Positions 18,487 through 28,209 of a DNA stretch of 64,000 nucleotides are shown one piece after another. Made by a program: the position numbers and the translations under genes. The DNA is from Clostridia bacterium (GTDB lineage Bacteria > Bacillota > Clostridia > UMGS1883 > UMGS1540): the NCBI GenBank assembly GCA_017620205.1, contig JAFZQX010000046.1, positions 1 through 64,000 on the forward strand, given 5' to 3'. The stretch's first letter is position 1; every line of letters begins with the position of its first letter. Below the pieces are notes generated by a model. It was given only the letters and a program-made list of their open reading frames with translations, was not told where the DNA came from and made no database searches.

Positions 18487-20967
18487 ATGACAAAGTCACT
18501 GTTCCTGGATCCTAACGAGCTTAGAAAACCGGGCAAAGTGAAGTTTACCGATATTCAGGTAAACCAGTACAAAAAAACAATTGAAGAAGAGAAGAAGAGC
18601 AAAAACTTCAAAAACGAAGACCTCCTCCGTATTTACCGCGATATGCGTATTATCCGTGAATTCGAGGATATGCTCTATTCTATCAAAACAACAGGCGCAT
18701 ACAACGGTATAGAATACAACAACCCGGGCCCTGCCCATCTTTCAATGGGTCAGGAAGCATCTGCCGTTGGTCAGGCTTATCTTTTAACAACCGATGATTA
18801 TATCTTCGGTTCACACAGAAGCCACGGCGAAATCCTCGCTAAAGGTCTTTCCGCTATTCAGAAGCTTGATGAGAAAGAACTCTATTCCGTAATGGAAAAC
18901 TTCCTCGGCGGTAAAACTCTTAAAGTTATCGAAGGCAAACAGAAAGATAAAGGCAACATAAAAGAACTCGCTATGGACTTCTTACTCTATGGTGCTTTGG
19001 CTGAAATCTTTGCAAGAGAAACAGGCTTTAACAAAGGTCTCGGCGGTTCAATGCACGCTTTCTTCACTCCCTTCGGTATTTACCCGAACAACGCTATCGT
19101 TGGCGGCTCCGCTACAATAGCACTCGGTGCTGCTCTCTTTAAGAAAGCTAACCAGAAGAAAGGTATCGTAGTATCAAACGTTGGTGACGCTTCCATGGGC
19201 TGCGGTCCTGTATTTGAAGCTCTCAACATGTCAGCCATGGACCAGATCGCAAAACTCTGGGAGAAAGGCTACAACGAAGGTATGCCGATAATCTTCAACT
19301 TCTTTGATAATATGTACGGCATGGGCGGCCAGACAATGGGCGAAACAATGGCATACGGTATCCTCGCTCGTATCGGCGCAGGTATCACACCCAGCCAGAT
19401 GCACGCAGAACGTGTTGACGGTTACAATCCGCTTGCTGTTATCGACGCTATGCGCCGCAAGATTGACATCATCAAGAAGGGCGAAGGTCCGGTTCTCCTC
19501 GATACACTTACATACCGTATGGCAGGTCACTCACCGTCAGACGCAGACAGCTACAGAACTAAGGAAGAGAAAGACGCTTGGGCTAAGCATGACGTTCTCG
19601 TAAACTACAAGGATAAACTTAAAAAAGCTAAAGTCGGCAAAGAAGCAGACTTTACGAAGATGGATGAAGACATCATCGAACGTATGGAAAAAATCGTTCG
19701 TCTTGCTATTAACGACGAAGTTTCACCGCGTATCAATCTTGATGTTAATCCCGATACAATCGAAAGCATCATGTTCTCAAACGAAAAAGTTGAGAAATTC
19801 GATGACAGAGAGCCCGATGTACTTATGCCTATGGAAGAAAATCCGAGAGTACAGCAGATCGCAAGACGTACACGTTTCGGATTTGACGAAAAAGGCAAGC
19901 CCGTTTCAAAGAACAAAGTATATCAGCTCCGTGACGGTTTGTTCGAAGCTATTATAGACAGATTCTATAAAGATCCTACTCTTATCGCATACGGCGAAGA
20001 TAACAGAGACTGGGGCGGCGCATACGCTGTTTACCGTGGTCTTACTGAAGCACTTCCGTATCACCGTTTCTTCAACTCACCGATATCGGAAGCAGCTATT
20101 GTCGGCAGTGCGGTAGGTTACGCTATGAGTGGCGGTCGTGTTCTTGCTGAAATCATGTACTGTGACTTTATCGGCCGTGCAGGCGACGAAATATTCAACC
20201 AGCTCGCTAAATGGCAGTCAATGAGTGCCGGTATCCTTAAGATGCCTGTTGTTATCCGTGTTTCCGTTGGTAGCAAATACGGCGCACAGCATTCTCAGGA
20301 CTGGACATCAATTGTTGCTCATATCCCGGGTCTTAAAGTTGCGTTCCCCGCAACACCTTATGACGCTAAAGGTCTTATGGCAAGCGCTCTCTCCGGTACT
20401 GACCCCGTTATATTCTTTGAAAGCCAGAGAATTTACGATGTTGGCGAACAGTTCCATGAAGGCGGCGTTCCTGCTGAATACTATGAAATTCCGTTCGGTG
20501 AGCCCGATGTTAAACGCGCGGGCAGCGATGTAACAATCCTCACAATCGGCGCAACACTTTACCGTGCACTTAAAGCTGCTGATATGCTCCAGGAAAAATA
20601 CGGTATCTCCGCTGAAGTTATTGACGCACGTTCAATCGTTCCGTTTAACTACGAAAAGGTTCTCGAAAGCGTTAAGAAGACAGGCAGAATCGTACTCGCA
20701 AGTGACGCTTGCTCACGCGGTTCATATCTCAAAGAAATCGCTCAGAACATCAGCGAAATGGCATTCGATTACCTCGATGCTCCTCCGGTTGTTGTTGGTG
20801 CCCGTAACTGGATCACACCTGCTCACGAGCTTGAAAACTACTTCTTCCCGCAGCCTGAATGGATTCTCGATGCTATAAACGAGAAAATCCTTCCGCTTCC
20901 GGGTTATGTTCCGACATCAAATTGCACAACACTTGAACAGATCAGAAGAAACAAACTCGGTGTTTGA
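18487..20967 (+). CDS. 2-oxoacid dehydrogenase E1, fused alpha and beta subunits
   Basis: 826 residues combining E1 alpha (about 40-440) and E1 beta (about 475-826). The alpha part has the TPP pocket: FGSHRSHGE, then GDASMGCG followed by the NFFDNMYG segment (GDx...N type), and [14 protein letters not shown] near its end. The beta part has [36 protein letters not shown] and [17 protein letters not shown]. The thiamine-dependent reaction decarboxylates a 2-oxoacid and acylates the E2 lipoyl group. The alpha part is longer than usual (insert around [20 protein letters not shown]). The substrate could be pyruvate, a branched-chain oxoacid or acetoin. Last gene of the operon, ending at a bidirectional terminator. 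Confidence 0.9.
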   Translation: MTKSLFLDPNELRKPGKVKFTDIQVNQYKKTIEEEKKSKNFKNEDLLRIYRDMRIIREFEDMLYSIKTTGAYNGIEYNNPGPAHLSMGQEASAVGQAYLLTTDDYIFGSHRSHGEILAKGLSAIQKLDEKELYSVMENFLGGKTLKVIEGKQKDKGNIKELAMDFLLYGALAEIFARETGFNKGLGGSMHAFFTPFGIYPNNAIVGGSATIALGAALFKKANQKKGIVVSNVGDASMGCGPVFEALNMSAMDQIAKLWEKGYNEGMPIIFNFFDNMYGMGGQTMGETMAYGILARIGAGITPSQMHAERVDGYNPLAVIDAMRRKIDIIKKGEGPVLLDTLTYRMAGHSPSDADSYRTKEEKDAWAKHDVLVNYKDKLKKAKVGKEADFTKMDEDIIERMEKIVRLAINDEVSPRINLDVNPDTIESIMFSNEKVEKFDDREPDVLMPMEENPRVQQIARRTRFGFDEKGKPVSKNKVYQLRDGLFEAIIDRFYKDPTLIAYGEDNRDWGGAYAVYRGLTEALPYHRFFNSPISEAAIVGSAVGYAMSGGRVLAEIMYCDFIGRAGDEIFNQLAKWQSMSAGILKMPVVIRVSVGSKYGAQHSQDWTSIVAHIPGLKVAFPATPYDAKGLMASALSGTDPVIFFESQRIYDVGEQFHEGGVPAEYYEIPFGEPDVKRAGSDVTILTIGATLYRALKAADMLQEKYGISAEVIDARSIVPFNYEKVLESVKKTGRIVLASDACSRGSYLKEIAQNISEMAFDYLDAPPVVVGARNWITPAHELENYFFPQPEWILDAINEKILPLPGYVPTSNCTTLEQIRRNKLGV

Positions 20968-20982
20968 TATAATAACATTTTT

Positions 20983-21014
20983 AAAGAGCTGTGCTTAATT
21001 GCGCAGCTCTTTTT
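20983..21014. terminator. Terminator between E1 and dpaB (convergent)
   Basis: AAAGAGCTGTGC (20983-20994) pairs with GCGCAGCTCTTT (21001-21012) with one mismatch, loop TTAATT, followed by TT. The A-run on the other side makes it usable on both strands. Confidence 0.85.
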
Positions 21015-21018
21015 GCTT

Positions 21019-21597
21019 CTAAAGTATTAAAGGTTGTAATTGCCGCCTGTGAAGTGCCAGTGAGCAGGCGGGAACAATTTTTTTCATATCCGCGACGAGC
21101 GACGTCGGTTTCTTTATATAATCGTCCTGACCGAACGGTACAAAGAAAATGTTTTTGGTGTTTAAAAGCGTGCCGAGGTTTTTGCCGCTTGCGGCAAGTC
21201 CGTCGTTTGTTGAAACGGCTATTAAAACGGGCTTTCCGTTTCTTAAATGCGCTTTGGCTGACATTGTCACGGAGCTGTCCGTAATGCCGTTTGCAAGCTT
21301 TGAAATTGTGTTTCCCGTGCACGGTGCTATTATTACTATATCAAGTAAAGATTTAGGACCGATAGGCTCTGCTTCCGTAATTTTTGAAATTATCTTTTTT
21401 CCGGTTATTTCTTCAATCTCGTCTGCAAAACCCTCCGCTTTTCCGAAACGCGTATCTGTGTTTCTTGCCGCTTCACTCATGATAGGCGTTATATCGGCAC
21501 CCGCGTCGGCAAGATTCTTTATCTCAGGCAAAACTGCGCTGAAAGTACAAAATGAGCCGGTCAGCGCAAAACCGACTTTAACACCGGATAAATCCAA
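21019..21597 (-). CDS. dpaB: Dipicolinate synthase subunit B
   Basis: 192 residues, flavoprotein-like fold. Recognised from VGFALTGSFCTF at the N-terminus, IIAPCTGNTISKLANGI and SAKAHLRNGKPVLIAVSTNDGL. It works with DpaA to convert the dihydrodipicolinate-pathway intermediate to dipicolinic acid in the mother cell, supplying the spore core. The start is a TTG, since the in-frame codon four codons upstream (TGA) closes the frame, with GAGAGGA about 10 bases before it. It begins 15 bases after the dpaA stop. This marks the host as a spore former. Confidence 0.93.
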   Translation of the reverse strand: MDLSGVKVGFALTGSFCTFSAVLPEIKNLADAGADITPIMSEAARNTDTRFGKAEGFADEIEEITGKKIISKITEAEPIGPKSLLDIVIIAPCTGNTISKLANGITDSSVTMSAKAHLRNGKPVLIAVSTNDGLAASGKNLGTLLNTKNIFFVPFGQDDYIKKPTSLVADMKKIVPACSLALHRRQLQPLIL

Positions 21598-21612
21598 TAG
21601 TGTTCATTCCTC

Positions 21613-22419
21613 TCAAAAACCGTTTATGATTTTTAAAGCTAAATCGCTTATAATTTCTCCGGCTGTTTTCGGAGCAACCTTTCCCGGTAAGGAAAGTGCG
21701 TGAATTGTTTTAACGCCAAGGCTTTTTGCGGCTTTAAAATCAACTCCGCCGGGAGATGATGCGGTGTCTATTAAAAGAGTATCTTTACTTGCGTTTTTCA
21801 AAACTTCTTCGGTGAATATTAAATACGGTACGGTGTTTATTATAATGTCAAAATCCTTTATATGATTAATTACATCTGCGGTTTGTATCGCCTTAAAACC
21901 CAAAGCCGATGAAAGCGCAAGATCGCTGTCGCGCCTTGCTGTAACTGTTACGCAGGCTCCTACGGCGTTAAATCTGTCTGAAAGAACTTTTCCTATTCTG
22001 CCATAGCCTGTTATAAGGCAATTGGCGCCGCTGAGGCAAAAATCCGTTTCGCGCATAGCAATTTCCAAAACGCCTTCGGCGGTAGGAACGGCATTTAATA
22101 TCGCAAAATCATCGCGCAAAAGCAAATCTTCTGTTTTACAGCCAAATATACCTTTTGGGATTTTGCCTGCGATTAAAAGCTTATTTTTGTCAATTGCTTT
22201 TGTTATATCAGAAAGATACACTTTTTTGTCACTTTGAGGCAAAAAAAGCGTTTTGTTATCCCGCGTTACGGGTACGCCAAAAAGTAATATGTCGGCTTCG
22301 GCAGTATTTTTCTCCGAAGGCTCTTTTTCGTATATGACATCATATCCTTTTTTGAGAATGCTTTGATATGCGTGATAAAGGCGCAAATCTCCGCCCGCAA
22401 CATATATCTTTTTATTCAA
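21613..22419 (-). CDS. dpaA: Dipicolinate synthase subunit A
   Basis: 268 residues. N-terminal VAGGDLRLYHAYQSI is typical of SpoVFA, and a central Rossmann motif CLITGYGRIGKVLSDR is followed by VTVTARRDSDLA and LIDTASSPGGVDF. NAD(P)-dependent subunit of dipicolinate synthase. The family is absent from some Clostridium species that use an alternative route, so it helps place the organism. A GGGGGTG site precedes the ATG. The sporulation promoter was not identified with confidence. Confidence 0.94.
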   Translation of the reverse strand: MNKKIYVAGGDLRLYHAYQSILKKGYDVIYEKEPSEKNTAEADILLFGVPVTRDNKTLFLPQSDKKVYLSDITKAIDKNKLLIAGKIPKGIFGCKTEDLLLRDDFAILNAVPTAEGVLEIAMRETDFCLSGANCLITGYGRIGKVLSDRFNAVGACVTVTARRDSDLALSSALGFKAIQTADVINHIKDFDIIINTVPYLIFTEEVLKNASKDTLLIDTASSPGGVDFKAAKSLGVKTIHALSLPGKVAPKTAGEIISDLALKIINGF

Positions 22420-22498
22420 ACAAACACCCCCGTGGACGTGCAGATTATATTATTCGACACTTAAATAATATGCAAATTCTTTTAAAACTGTGAAAATG

Positions 22499-22527
22499 TT
22501 TACAAATACATGGTTATATGATATAAT
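22499..22527 (+). promoter_or_regulatory. Sigma-A promoter, extended -10
   Basis: TTTACA (22499-22504), 17-base spacer, TATAAT (22522-22527) preceded by TGA. Transcription would start near 22534, just before an AGGAGGG Shine-Dalgarno. Confidence 0.8.
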
Positions 22528-22555
22528 ACTTGCGGATTTAAGGAGGGCATAATAA

Positions 22556-24829
22556 ATGAACAAGAAAATTATAACTTTAATCACGGCTGTGATTATGATA
22601 TTTACTTTGTTGCCGATGTGTTCTGTAAATGCAGATACCGGGATTAAAATCGGTGACTATCTTCAGATGGGCACGTATTACGGAGCGCCCATACTCTGGA
22701 GATGTGTAGATATTGATGAAAACGGACCGCTTATGATGGCTGACAGAATTATTTGCCTTAAGGCGTTTGACGCGGCAGGTGAAAACACAAGCGCATCTCA
22801 TGGGAGAGGTCATTTTTCTGATGAAATGGACTGTTTAAACAGAGTGAAGGAAGGCTCAAACTATTGGGGAGACTCAAATATACGCTGCTGGCTGAATTCA
22901 TCTGCAGATGCAGGAGATGTTATATGGGCTTGCGGCAACGCTCCCTCTGACGATAAAGTAGCTTTAAACGGATATGATAACGAAGCCGGCTTTATGACAA
23001 ACTTTACGGCAAAAGAACTCGGCGCCGTAAAGAGGGTAACGCAGAAGCAGCTGCTTGATTGCTACGAAAACTGTACTGACGGCTCAAATACGCCGGTAGG
23101 AGAATATCATGGTTATAAAAGCGATATCGATAAAGTTGTTCAAAACTACAGATTTGCGTTTTCCGAGCAAGTTACGGACAGCTTTTTCCTCCCCGATGTA
23201 AAGCAGATTAATGCTGTTTATAATAACAGTAATATTCTCGGCGAAGGATACTATATAGGTGCGCCGACCGAAGAATGCGTAAAGAATTTAAAATGCACGG
23301 AAGAAATTTCGTCTTCCGCAAAATGGAACTTCTGGCTTCGCACGCCGCGCGCAAATACGAACGGTGTAAGCGCCAATGTTCGCATAGTAAGGGCTGAGGG
23401 CGGAGTTTATGCGGCTTATGCAGATCAGGGTTATAACGGAGTGCGTCCCGCTTTTTACTTAAATACGGAAGCGTTTGAGGGGATATACGGCCTCGGGACG
23501 GAAACGGAGCCGTTTTATTTGGAAAAAAGAGCAAACCTTTTGAAGGTCGGAGATTATATTGAGATGGGCACATACTATGGCGAGCCCATATTATGGCGCT
23601 GCGTTGCATTTGAAAAGATAACGGCTTACGACAGCGAGACAGGCATACCGTCAACCGACTCAGCAGATACTGTTACGGCTTACGAAAACGGCTATTTGCC
23701 GCTTATGGTTTCAGACAAGATAATATGCTTAAAGCCTTTTGATGCGGGCGTCAGCGCAAACAGCGCGTCGGGTTCGCACAGCATGGACAATTATGACAGA
23801 AGAGCAAGAGGCTCAAACTATTGGGGTGACAGCAATATCCGCTCCTGGCTGAATTCAAACGCCGCAGCAGGCGAAGTTATATGGCTTTGCGGCAACCCTC
23901 CGGACTCAGACCATGTCTGGTACGGCTATAACGATTATGCGGACGAGGCGGGCTTTTTAACAAACTTTAGCCGTCACGAACGCAACGCCATGCAGACAGC
24001 GCAGCAGAAATCAATAGTCGGCGCTTGCGAATGGAGTAAAAACTACTTTACATCAGGCAGCGCAAAGCACGAATATGAAAGCCTTATTGAAGACGTTGTA
24101 AAAAACTATGCAACTGCATATTCCGAAAAAGTAACGGATACTGTGTTTTTGCTTGACGTGAAACAGGTAAACACAATATATAATAATTCCGGTATTTTAG
24201 GCGAGGATTATTTCCGCGCAGAGCTTACCGATAAAGCTGTGGCAAATTCAAATTTTATAGGGCGGGACGGTTTTGCGGGCGGCCAAAAGTGGAATTACTG
24301 GTTAAGAACGCCGGACGCCGGAATAGGTCTATACGGCTTCCTGGATAAATATACCGATTATTACGATGTCGGAACAAGAACCGTAAACAGGTACAGAACA
24401 AGCGGACAGGGCGATGTTTCAGAAAACACTTCAAATTACGGAAGCATCGGAGTGCGCCCCGCGTTTTACTTAAATACAAGTACCATATTCGATGTGGGTG
24501 ACGGCTCTAATAGCAGTCCATATACGGTTTTTGAGGATAAAACGCTTAAAGGGAAAATAGTAGAATGCCGCAAAACGGGCGCAATAGTAAGAGTTAAAGC
24601 GGAGGTTGAAAACCCCACAGAGGACGGCAGACTTATTTTCGCCGCGTTTGATGAGGGTGGTAAAGTCATTCATATTGAAACGGCGGAGATGGTTGATACG
24701 TTAAACGATTATGAGTTTTCGTATGCTTCGGACGACGCCTATATGCAGCATAAATATAAGGTGTTTATCTGGGATAACAGCATGCATCCTTTGGGACGCT
24801 CATTTAAAGCAAAAGCGTCTGATTTTTAA
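22556..24829 (+). CDS. Secreted protein with two DUF6273-like repeats
   Basis: 757 residues with an N-terminal signal peptide (about 1-26). Two long homologous halves (about 30-325 and 328-645) share IxMGTYYGxPILWRCV, DxIICLKxFDA, GSNYWGDSNIRxWLNS, EAGFxTNF, FWLRTP/YWLRTP and GVRPAFYLNT. This pattern matches the DUF6273 domain of surface proteins in gut Firmicutes; its biochemical role is unsettled. The last about 90 residues form a beta-rich module (RLIFAAFDEGGKV, KVFIWDNSMHPLG) related to the C-terminal part of the protein at 1-513. No sortase motif is present. Independent promoter and terminator make it a single-gene unit. Confidence 0.82.
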   Translation: MNKKIITLITAVIMIFTLLPMCSVNADTGIKIGDYLQMGTYYGAPILWRCVDIDENGPLMMADRIICLKAFDAAGENTSASHGRGHFSDEMDCLNRVKEGSNYWGDSNIRCWLNSSADAGDVIWACGNAPSDDKVALNGYDNEAGFMTNFTAKELGAVKRVTQKQLLDCYENCTDGSNTPVGEYHGYKSDIDKVVQNYRFAFSEQVTDSFFLPDVKQINAVYNNSNILGEGYYIGAPTEECVKNLKCTEEISSSAKWNFWLRTPRANTNGVSANVRIVRAEGGVYAAYADQGYNGVRPAFYLNTEAFEGIYGLGTETEPFYLEKRANLLKVGDYIEMGTYYGEPILWRCVAFEKITAYDSETGIPSTDSADTVTAYENGYLPLMVSDKIICLKPFDAGVSANSASGSHSMDNYDRRARGSNYWGDSNIRSWLNSNAAAGEVIWLCGNPPDSDHVWYGYNDYADEAGFLTNFSRHERNAMQTAQQKSIVGACEWSKNYFTSGSAKHEYESLIEDVVKNYATAYSEKVTDTVFLLDVKQVNTIYNNSGILGEDYFRAELTDKAVANSNFIGRDGFAGGQKWNYWLRTPDAGIGLYGFLDKYTDYYDVGTRTVNRYRTSGQGDVSENTSNYGSIGVRPAFYLNTSTIFDVGDGSNSSPYTVFEDKTLKGKIVECRKTGAIVRVKAEVENPTEDGRLIFAAFDEGGKVIHIETAEMVDTLNDYEFSYASDDAYMQHKYKVFIWDNSMHPLGRSFKAKASDF

Positions 24830-24833
24830 TGAT

Positions 24834-24870
24834 AAAGAGGGCAGATATTTTAAATATCCGTCCTCTTTTT
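24834..24870 (+). terminator. Terminator of the DUF6273-like gene
   Basis: AAAGAGG ... CCTCTTT outer stem with GATA/TATC inner stem and TTTTTT at the end. It begins 4 bases after the stop codon. Confidence 0.85.
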
Positions 24871-24873
24871 GTC

Positions 24874-24902
24874 TTGATTTTTTCATTTTTTTGTGTTAAA
24901 AT
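24874..24902 (+). promoter_or_regulatory. Promoter of rho
   Basis: TTGATT (24874-24879), 17-base spacer, TAAAAT (24897-24902) with TGT in front (extended -10). The start codon is at 24961. Confidence 0.65.
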
Positions 24903-24960
24903 AACTTCTGTTAATTCTAAAGATTTTTGATTCTTAAAAAATTCCCATTGGAGTGAGAAC

Positions 24961-26268
24961 ATGAATTATAATGACATGTCTTTGGCACAACTGCGCGATA
25001 TCGCAAAGGAACTTAAGATAAAAAGCGCCTATAAGCTTAAAAAACAGGAGCTTATAGACGAGATAAATAGATTACATGAAGAAAAAGAAGCGGAAAATAC
25101 CTCTCCCGAAAGTATAGAAGAAAAAAACGAAAAGGACGAAGGGGAGAAGAGCAATAAATCAAATGTAAATCAGGTTGAGGGCATTTTAGAGCTTTTGCCT
25201 GACGGCTTCGGATTTTTGCGCACAGACAACTATTTAAGCGGTACGGGCGATATTTATGTTTCACCTACGCAGATAAGAAGATTTAATCTTAAAACGGGCG
25301 ACGAGGTGACGGGTAAAGCACGCTTCCAAAAAGACGAACGCTTTCCCGCGCTTATTTATGTTGACACCGTAAACGGAGACACTCTGGATATTGCCATAAA
25401 CAGAAAGCCGTTTGACGCACTCACGCCTATTTACCCAAACAAAAGAATTAAGCTGCGCGCAAATCAGGTTGATTTTGCAACGAGACTTATAGACCTTATC
25501 GCGCCTATCGGCTACGGTCAGAGGGGCTTGATTGTGGCGCCGCCCAAAGCCGGTAAAACGACTATTCTTAAAAACATAGCAAAAAGCATAACCGAGAGCG
25601 ACAAGAATATAAAGCTTCTCGTTCTGCTTATTGACGAGCGCCCGGAAGAAGTTACGGATATGCAGAGAAGCATAGACGGCGAGGTTATATATTCAACGTT
25701 TGACGAGCCGCCGGAGCATCATATAAAGGTTGCGGAAATAGTAATAGAACGAGCTCAGAGACTTGTTGAACATGGTAAGGATGTAGTAATACTGCTCGAC
25801 TCTATTACAAGGCTTGCGCGCGCTTATAATTTAACCATTCCGCCTACGGGCAGAACTCTTTCCGGCGGTCTCGACCCCGGCGCGCTTCACAAACCGAAAC
25901 GCTTTTTCGGCGCGGCGCGAAATATTGAAAACGGCGGTTCACTGACAATACTCGCCACGGCATTGACTGAAACCGGCTCCAGAATGGACGACATGATTTA
26001 TGAGGAGTTTAAGGGCACGGGCAACATGGAAATACATCTTGACAGAAAGCTTTCCGAAAAGCGCATTTTTCCTGCTGTTGATATATATAAAAGCGGCACG
26101 AGAAAGGAAGAACTGTTGCTTTCTTCGCGCGAGCTTGAGGCTATGTGGACAATCCGCAAGGCGCTTGGAAATGCGCCGCTTACGGAGGTTACGGAAAACA
26201 TACTGAATAAACTTGTTATGACTAAAAATAATGAGGATTTTGTAGAGCTCGTTTTAAAATCACTGTAA
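24961..26268 (+). CDS. rho: Transcription termination factor Rho
   Basis: 435 residues. Rho N-terminal helical domain (1-40, [13 protein letters not shown]), a short acidic Lys/Glu-rich insert (about 38-65), a cold-shock-like RNA-binding domain starting [14 protein letters not shown], and the ATPase/helicase core. The core has Walker [23 protein letters not shown], and the R-loop region LARAYN...[13 protein letters not shown]. It is a hexameric RNA-dependent ATPase that terminates untranslated transcripts. It heads a likely operon with the membrane protein (gap 15) and the methyltransferase. Confidence 0.97.
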   Translation: MNYNDMSLAQLRDIAKELKIKSAYKLKKQELIDEINRLHEEKEAENTSPESIEEKNEKDEGEKSNKSNVNQVEGILELLPDGFGFLRTDNYLSGTGDIYVSPTQIRRFNLKTGDEVTGKARFQKDERFPALIYVDTVNGDTLDIAINRKPFDALTPIYPNKRIKLRANQVDFATRLIDLIAPIGYGQRGLIVAPPKAGKTTILKNIAKSITESDKNIKLLVLLIDERPEEVTDMQRSIDGEVIYSTFDEPPEHHIKVAEIVIERAQRLVEHGKDVVILLDSITRLARAYNLTIPPTGRTLSGGLDPGALHKPKRFFGAARNIENGGSLTILATALTETGSRMDDMIYEEFKGTGNMEIHLDRKLSEKRIFPAVDIYKSGTRKEELLLSSRELEAMWTIRKALGNAPLTEVTENILNKLVMTKNNEDFVELVLKSL

Positions 26269-26283
26269 TTTGAGGATTTTGAT

Positions 26284-26790
26284 ATGATAAAGAATGTTAA
26301 AAAACTTTTACTTGCGAGAGTATTTTGCGCAGTAATTGCGCTTTTTGCGCTTAATCTCTTTTCGTTTGTTTTTTCAAATAAATTCATTTTCGTAATTTTT
26401 ACGGCACTTGTTATGCTTATATATATGTTTTATATTTCAAGCATTGCTTTTGAAAACGGCGCTAAGGATAAAAGATACAACAGAGTAAAGCCTTTTAAGG
26501 CGGTATGTGAGAGTCTTATATCCGAAATACCTGCGGCGCTGCTTTTGGTATGGCTGCTTTTATCCCGCAGCTCTTTCGATGTTGCCGGTTTTTTCTATGA
26601 TTTGTGGCAGGCGCCCTTCTGGCTTCTCCTGTCGGTTGATAATGTTATTTTCAATCTTGAAAAAGTAACGCCGCTGCATTTTTTGGTTTTGTTTTTTATC
26701 CCGGTTTTATACAGTGTTTCATATCTTGTCGGGGTAAAAACGACCAAACTTCTGACTCCGGCTGAAACAAATAAGGAACTGAAAGGATAA
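26284..26790 (+). CDS. Predicted four-helix membrane protein, unknown function
   Basis: 168 residues with about four hydrophobic segments (about 8-28, 31-52, 77-95, 132-152). The loop after the second segment is basic. I do not recognise the family. It starts 15 bases after rho and ends 5 bases before the methyltransferase, so transcription is probably shared. Confidence 0.7.
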   Translation: MIKNVKKLLLARVFCAVIALFALNLFSFVFSNKFIFVIFTALVMLIYMFYISSIAFENGAKDKRYNRVKPFKAVCESLISEIPAALLLVWLLLSRSSFDVAGFFYDLWQAPFWLLLSVDNVIFNLEKVTPLHFLVLFFIPVLYSVSYLVGVKTTKLLTPAETNKELKG

Positions 26791-26795
26791 TATAA

Positions 26796-27644
26796 ATGAA
26801 AACCCGTACAAAAATATTACTTGGACTAAATAATCTTTTCCCGGCGCCCACGCACCCTTTTAACCTTCAGAACGAGGGTAAAAAGAGCTATGCCATGTGG
26901 CAGTATGAGAACGGGGAAACAACTATAGAATTATATCTTCAGGGATATTCGAAAGAGCAGATGTTTAAAGACAAAATTGTTGTTGACGTAGGCTGCGGTG
27001 CAGCGGGCAAGTCACTATACTATGCGTCGCTCGGCGCAGAAAAAGTTTACGGTCTTGAACTGCTTGATAAATACAGAGAGGAAGCGGAGGCACTTGCAGA
27101 GGAGACGGGTCTTTCAGATAAGTTTGAATTTGTAGCAGGCGATTCCGCCAACATGCCGTTTGAAGACAAATTTGCCGATACGATAATAGTAAACGACGCT
27201 ATGGAGCACGTTTCTGAACCGGAAAAAACGATTAAAGAAATGCTGAGAATATTAAAACCCGGCGGCAGAATTTTTATAAACTTCCCTCCGTATTACCATC
27301 CGATGGGAGCACATCTGACAGACGCTATATATATTCCCTGGGTACAGATGTTTTTTCCTGACGATGTGCTGATTGAGGGATATAAAGAGCTTGTTAAAGA
27401 TGTTCCCGACGGGGAAGACAGAGTAAACTTCAGAATATCAAAGGACGAAAACGGAAAAGAGTATTTTTCTTATATTAACAAAATGACTATTAAGAGGTTT
27501 AAAAAAATCCTCAAAGCCATGAACATAGCTCCGGAGTATTACTCCGAGGTTCCGCTTCGGGGATTCTTAAAACCTGCTGCAAAACTGTCTTTTTCTAAAG
27601 AAATGTTTGTAAAAATGGCTGTTTGTGTGATAAAAAAAGACTGA
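26796..27644 (+). CDS. Class I SAM-dependent methyltransferase
   Basis: 282 residues. SAM-binding motif I VVDVGCGAAGKSLYYA (about 60-75), acidic motif II YGLELLDK, VAGDSANMPFEDKFADTIIVND with post-motif MEHVSEPEKTIKEMLRILKPGG. This is the UbiE/Methyltransf_11 type. The substrate is not deducible; C-terminal extension of about 110 residues. AAGGATAA upstream; last gene of the rho group. Confidence 0.85.
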   Translation: MKTRTKILLGLNNLFPAPTHPFNLQNEGKKSYAMWQYENGETTIELYLQGYSKEQMFKDKIVVDVGCGAAGKSLYYASLGAEKVYGLELLDKYREEAEALAEETGLSDKFEFVAGDSANMPFEDKFADTIIVNDAMEHVSEPEKTIKEMLRILKPGGRIFINFPPYYHPMGAHLTDAIYIPWVQMFFPDDVLIEGYKELVKDVPDGEDRVNFRISKDENGKEYFSYINKMTIKRFKKILKAMNIAPEYYSEVPLRGFLKPAAKLSFSKEMFVKMAVCVIKKD

Positions 27645-27660
27645 AAAAAGTATTTTCAAC

Positions 27661-27688
27661 ACGTCAACGCTCCGACGTCCGTTTTTTT
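27661..27688 (+). terminator. Hairpin with T-run after the methyltransferase gene
   Basis: ACGTC (27661-27665) pairs with GACGT (27674-27678), followed by CCG and seven T. The stem is short, but the T-run is strong. Confidence 0.55.
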
Positions 27689-27762
27689 ATGGCTGTCAGG
27701 TGTGCTTTTTGAAACAGGCAAACTACTGCGCACTTTTGCGCGGATTTCCTGTAATATAAGAA

Positions 27763-27793
27763 AATTGCGCACTTTCGCGCGCAATTCCGTTTT
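27763..27793. terminator. Bidirectional terminator between methyltransferase and ireB
   Basis: AATTGCGC (27763-27770) and GCGCAATT (27779-27786) form a perfect stem, followed by CCGTTTTT on + and by TTTTC on -. A related half-copy (GCGCACTTTTGCGCG at 27729-27743) lies just upstream. Confidence 0.7.
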
Positions 27794-27807
27794 TAAAAAT
27801 ATTCAGA

Positions 27808-28077
27808 TTATTCTGAGTCTTTATCCAGCTTGTTCAAACAGTCTTTTACCAAAAGCTCTATGATTTCATCGCGCTCAACACGGCTGATAACACCGCGCGC
27901 GTTGTTGTGGCTTGTGATGTAGGTGGGATCACCCGATATGAGGTAACCTACGAGCTGGCTTGTAGGGTCATATCCCTTTTCCGTTAAAGCGTCATAGACA
28001 GTGGAAATTACATTAAGAATTTGCTGCGACCGGTCAAGCTGAGGCTTAAATTTCATTGTTTTGTTGTTTTCTTCCAT
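27808..28077 (-). CDS. ireB: IreB family regulatory phosphoprotein (UPF0297)
   Basis: 89 residues, the family's normal length. Recognised by [52 protein letters not shown] and [10 protein letters not shown]. In Enterococcus IreB is phosphorylated by the Ser/Thr kinase IreK and tunes cell-envelope stress responses. It is often followed by yqgF and DUF1292 genes, but here it stands alone. A TTGATT-17-TACTAT candidate promoter lies upstream on the minus strand. Confidence 0.92.
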   Translation of the reverse strand: MEENNKTMKFKPQLDRSQQILNVISTVYDALTEKGYDPTSQLVGYLISGDPTYITSHNNARGVISRVERDEIIELLVKDCLNKLDKDSE

Positions 28078-28209
28078 TTATATCACTGCCTTTCATAAAC
28101 GTTACATATATATAGTAATATATTTGGATGAATAAATCAAGCATTTTTTATTAATTTTATGTAAATTTTTGTTTTAAACAACTGTTAAGAATAACATTAG
28201 GAGAAAAAT

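Noticed and set aside
22420-22480. Possible sporulation sigma promoter for dpaA
   Set aside because: A CATATTATT-like -10 is present on the minus strand, but no convincing -35 partner was found, so it was not listed.
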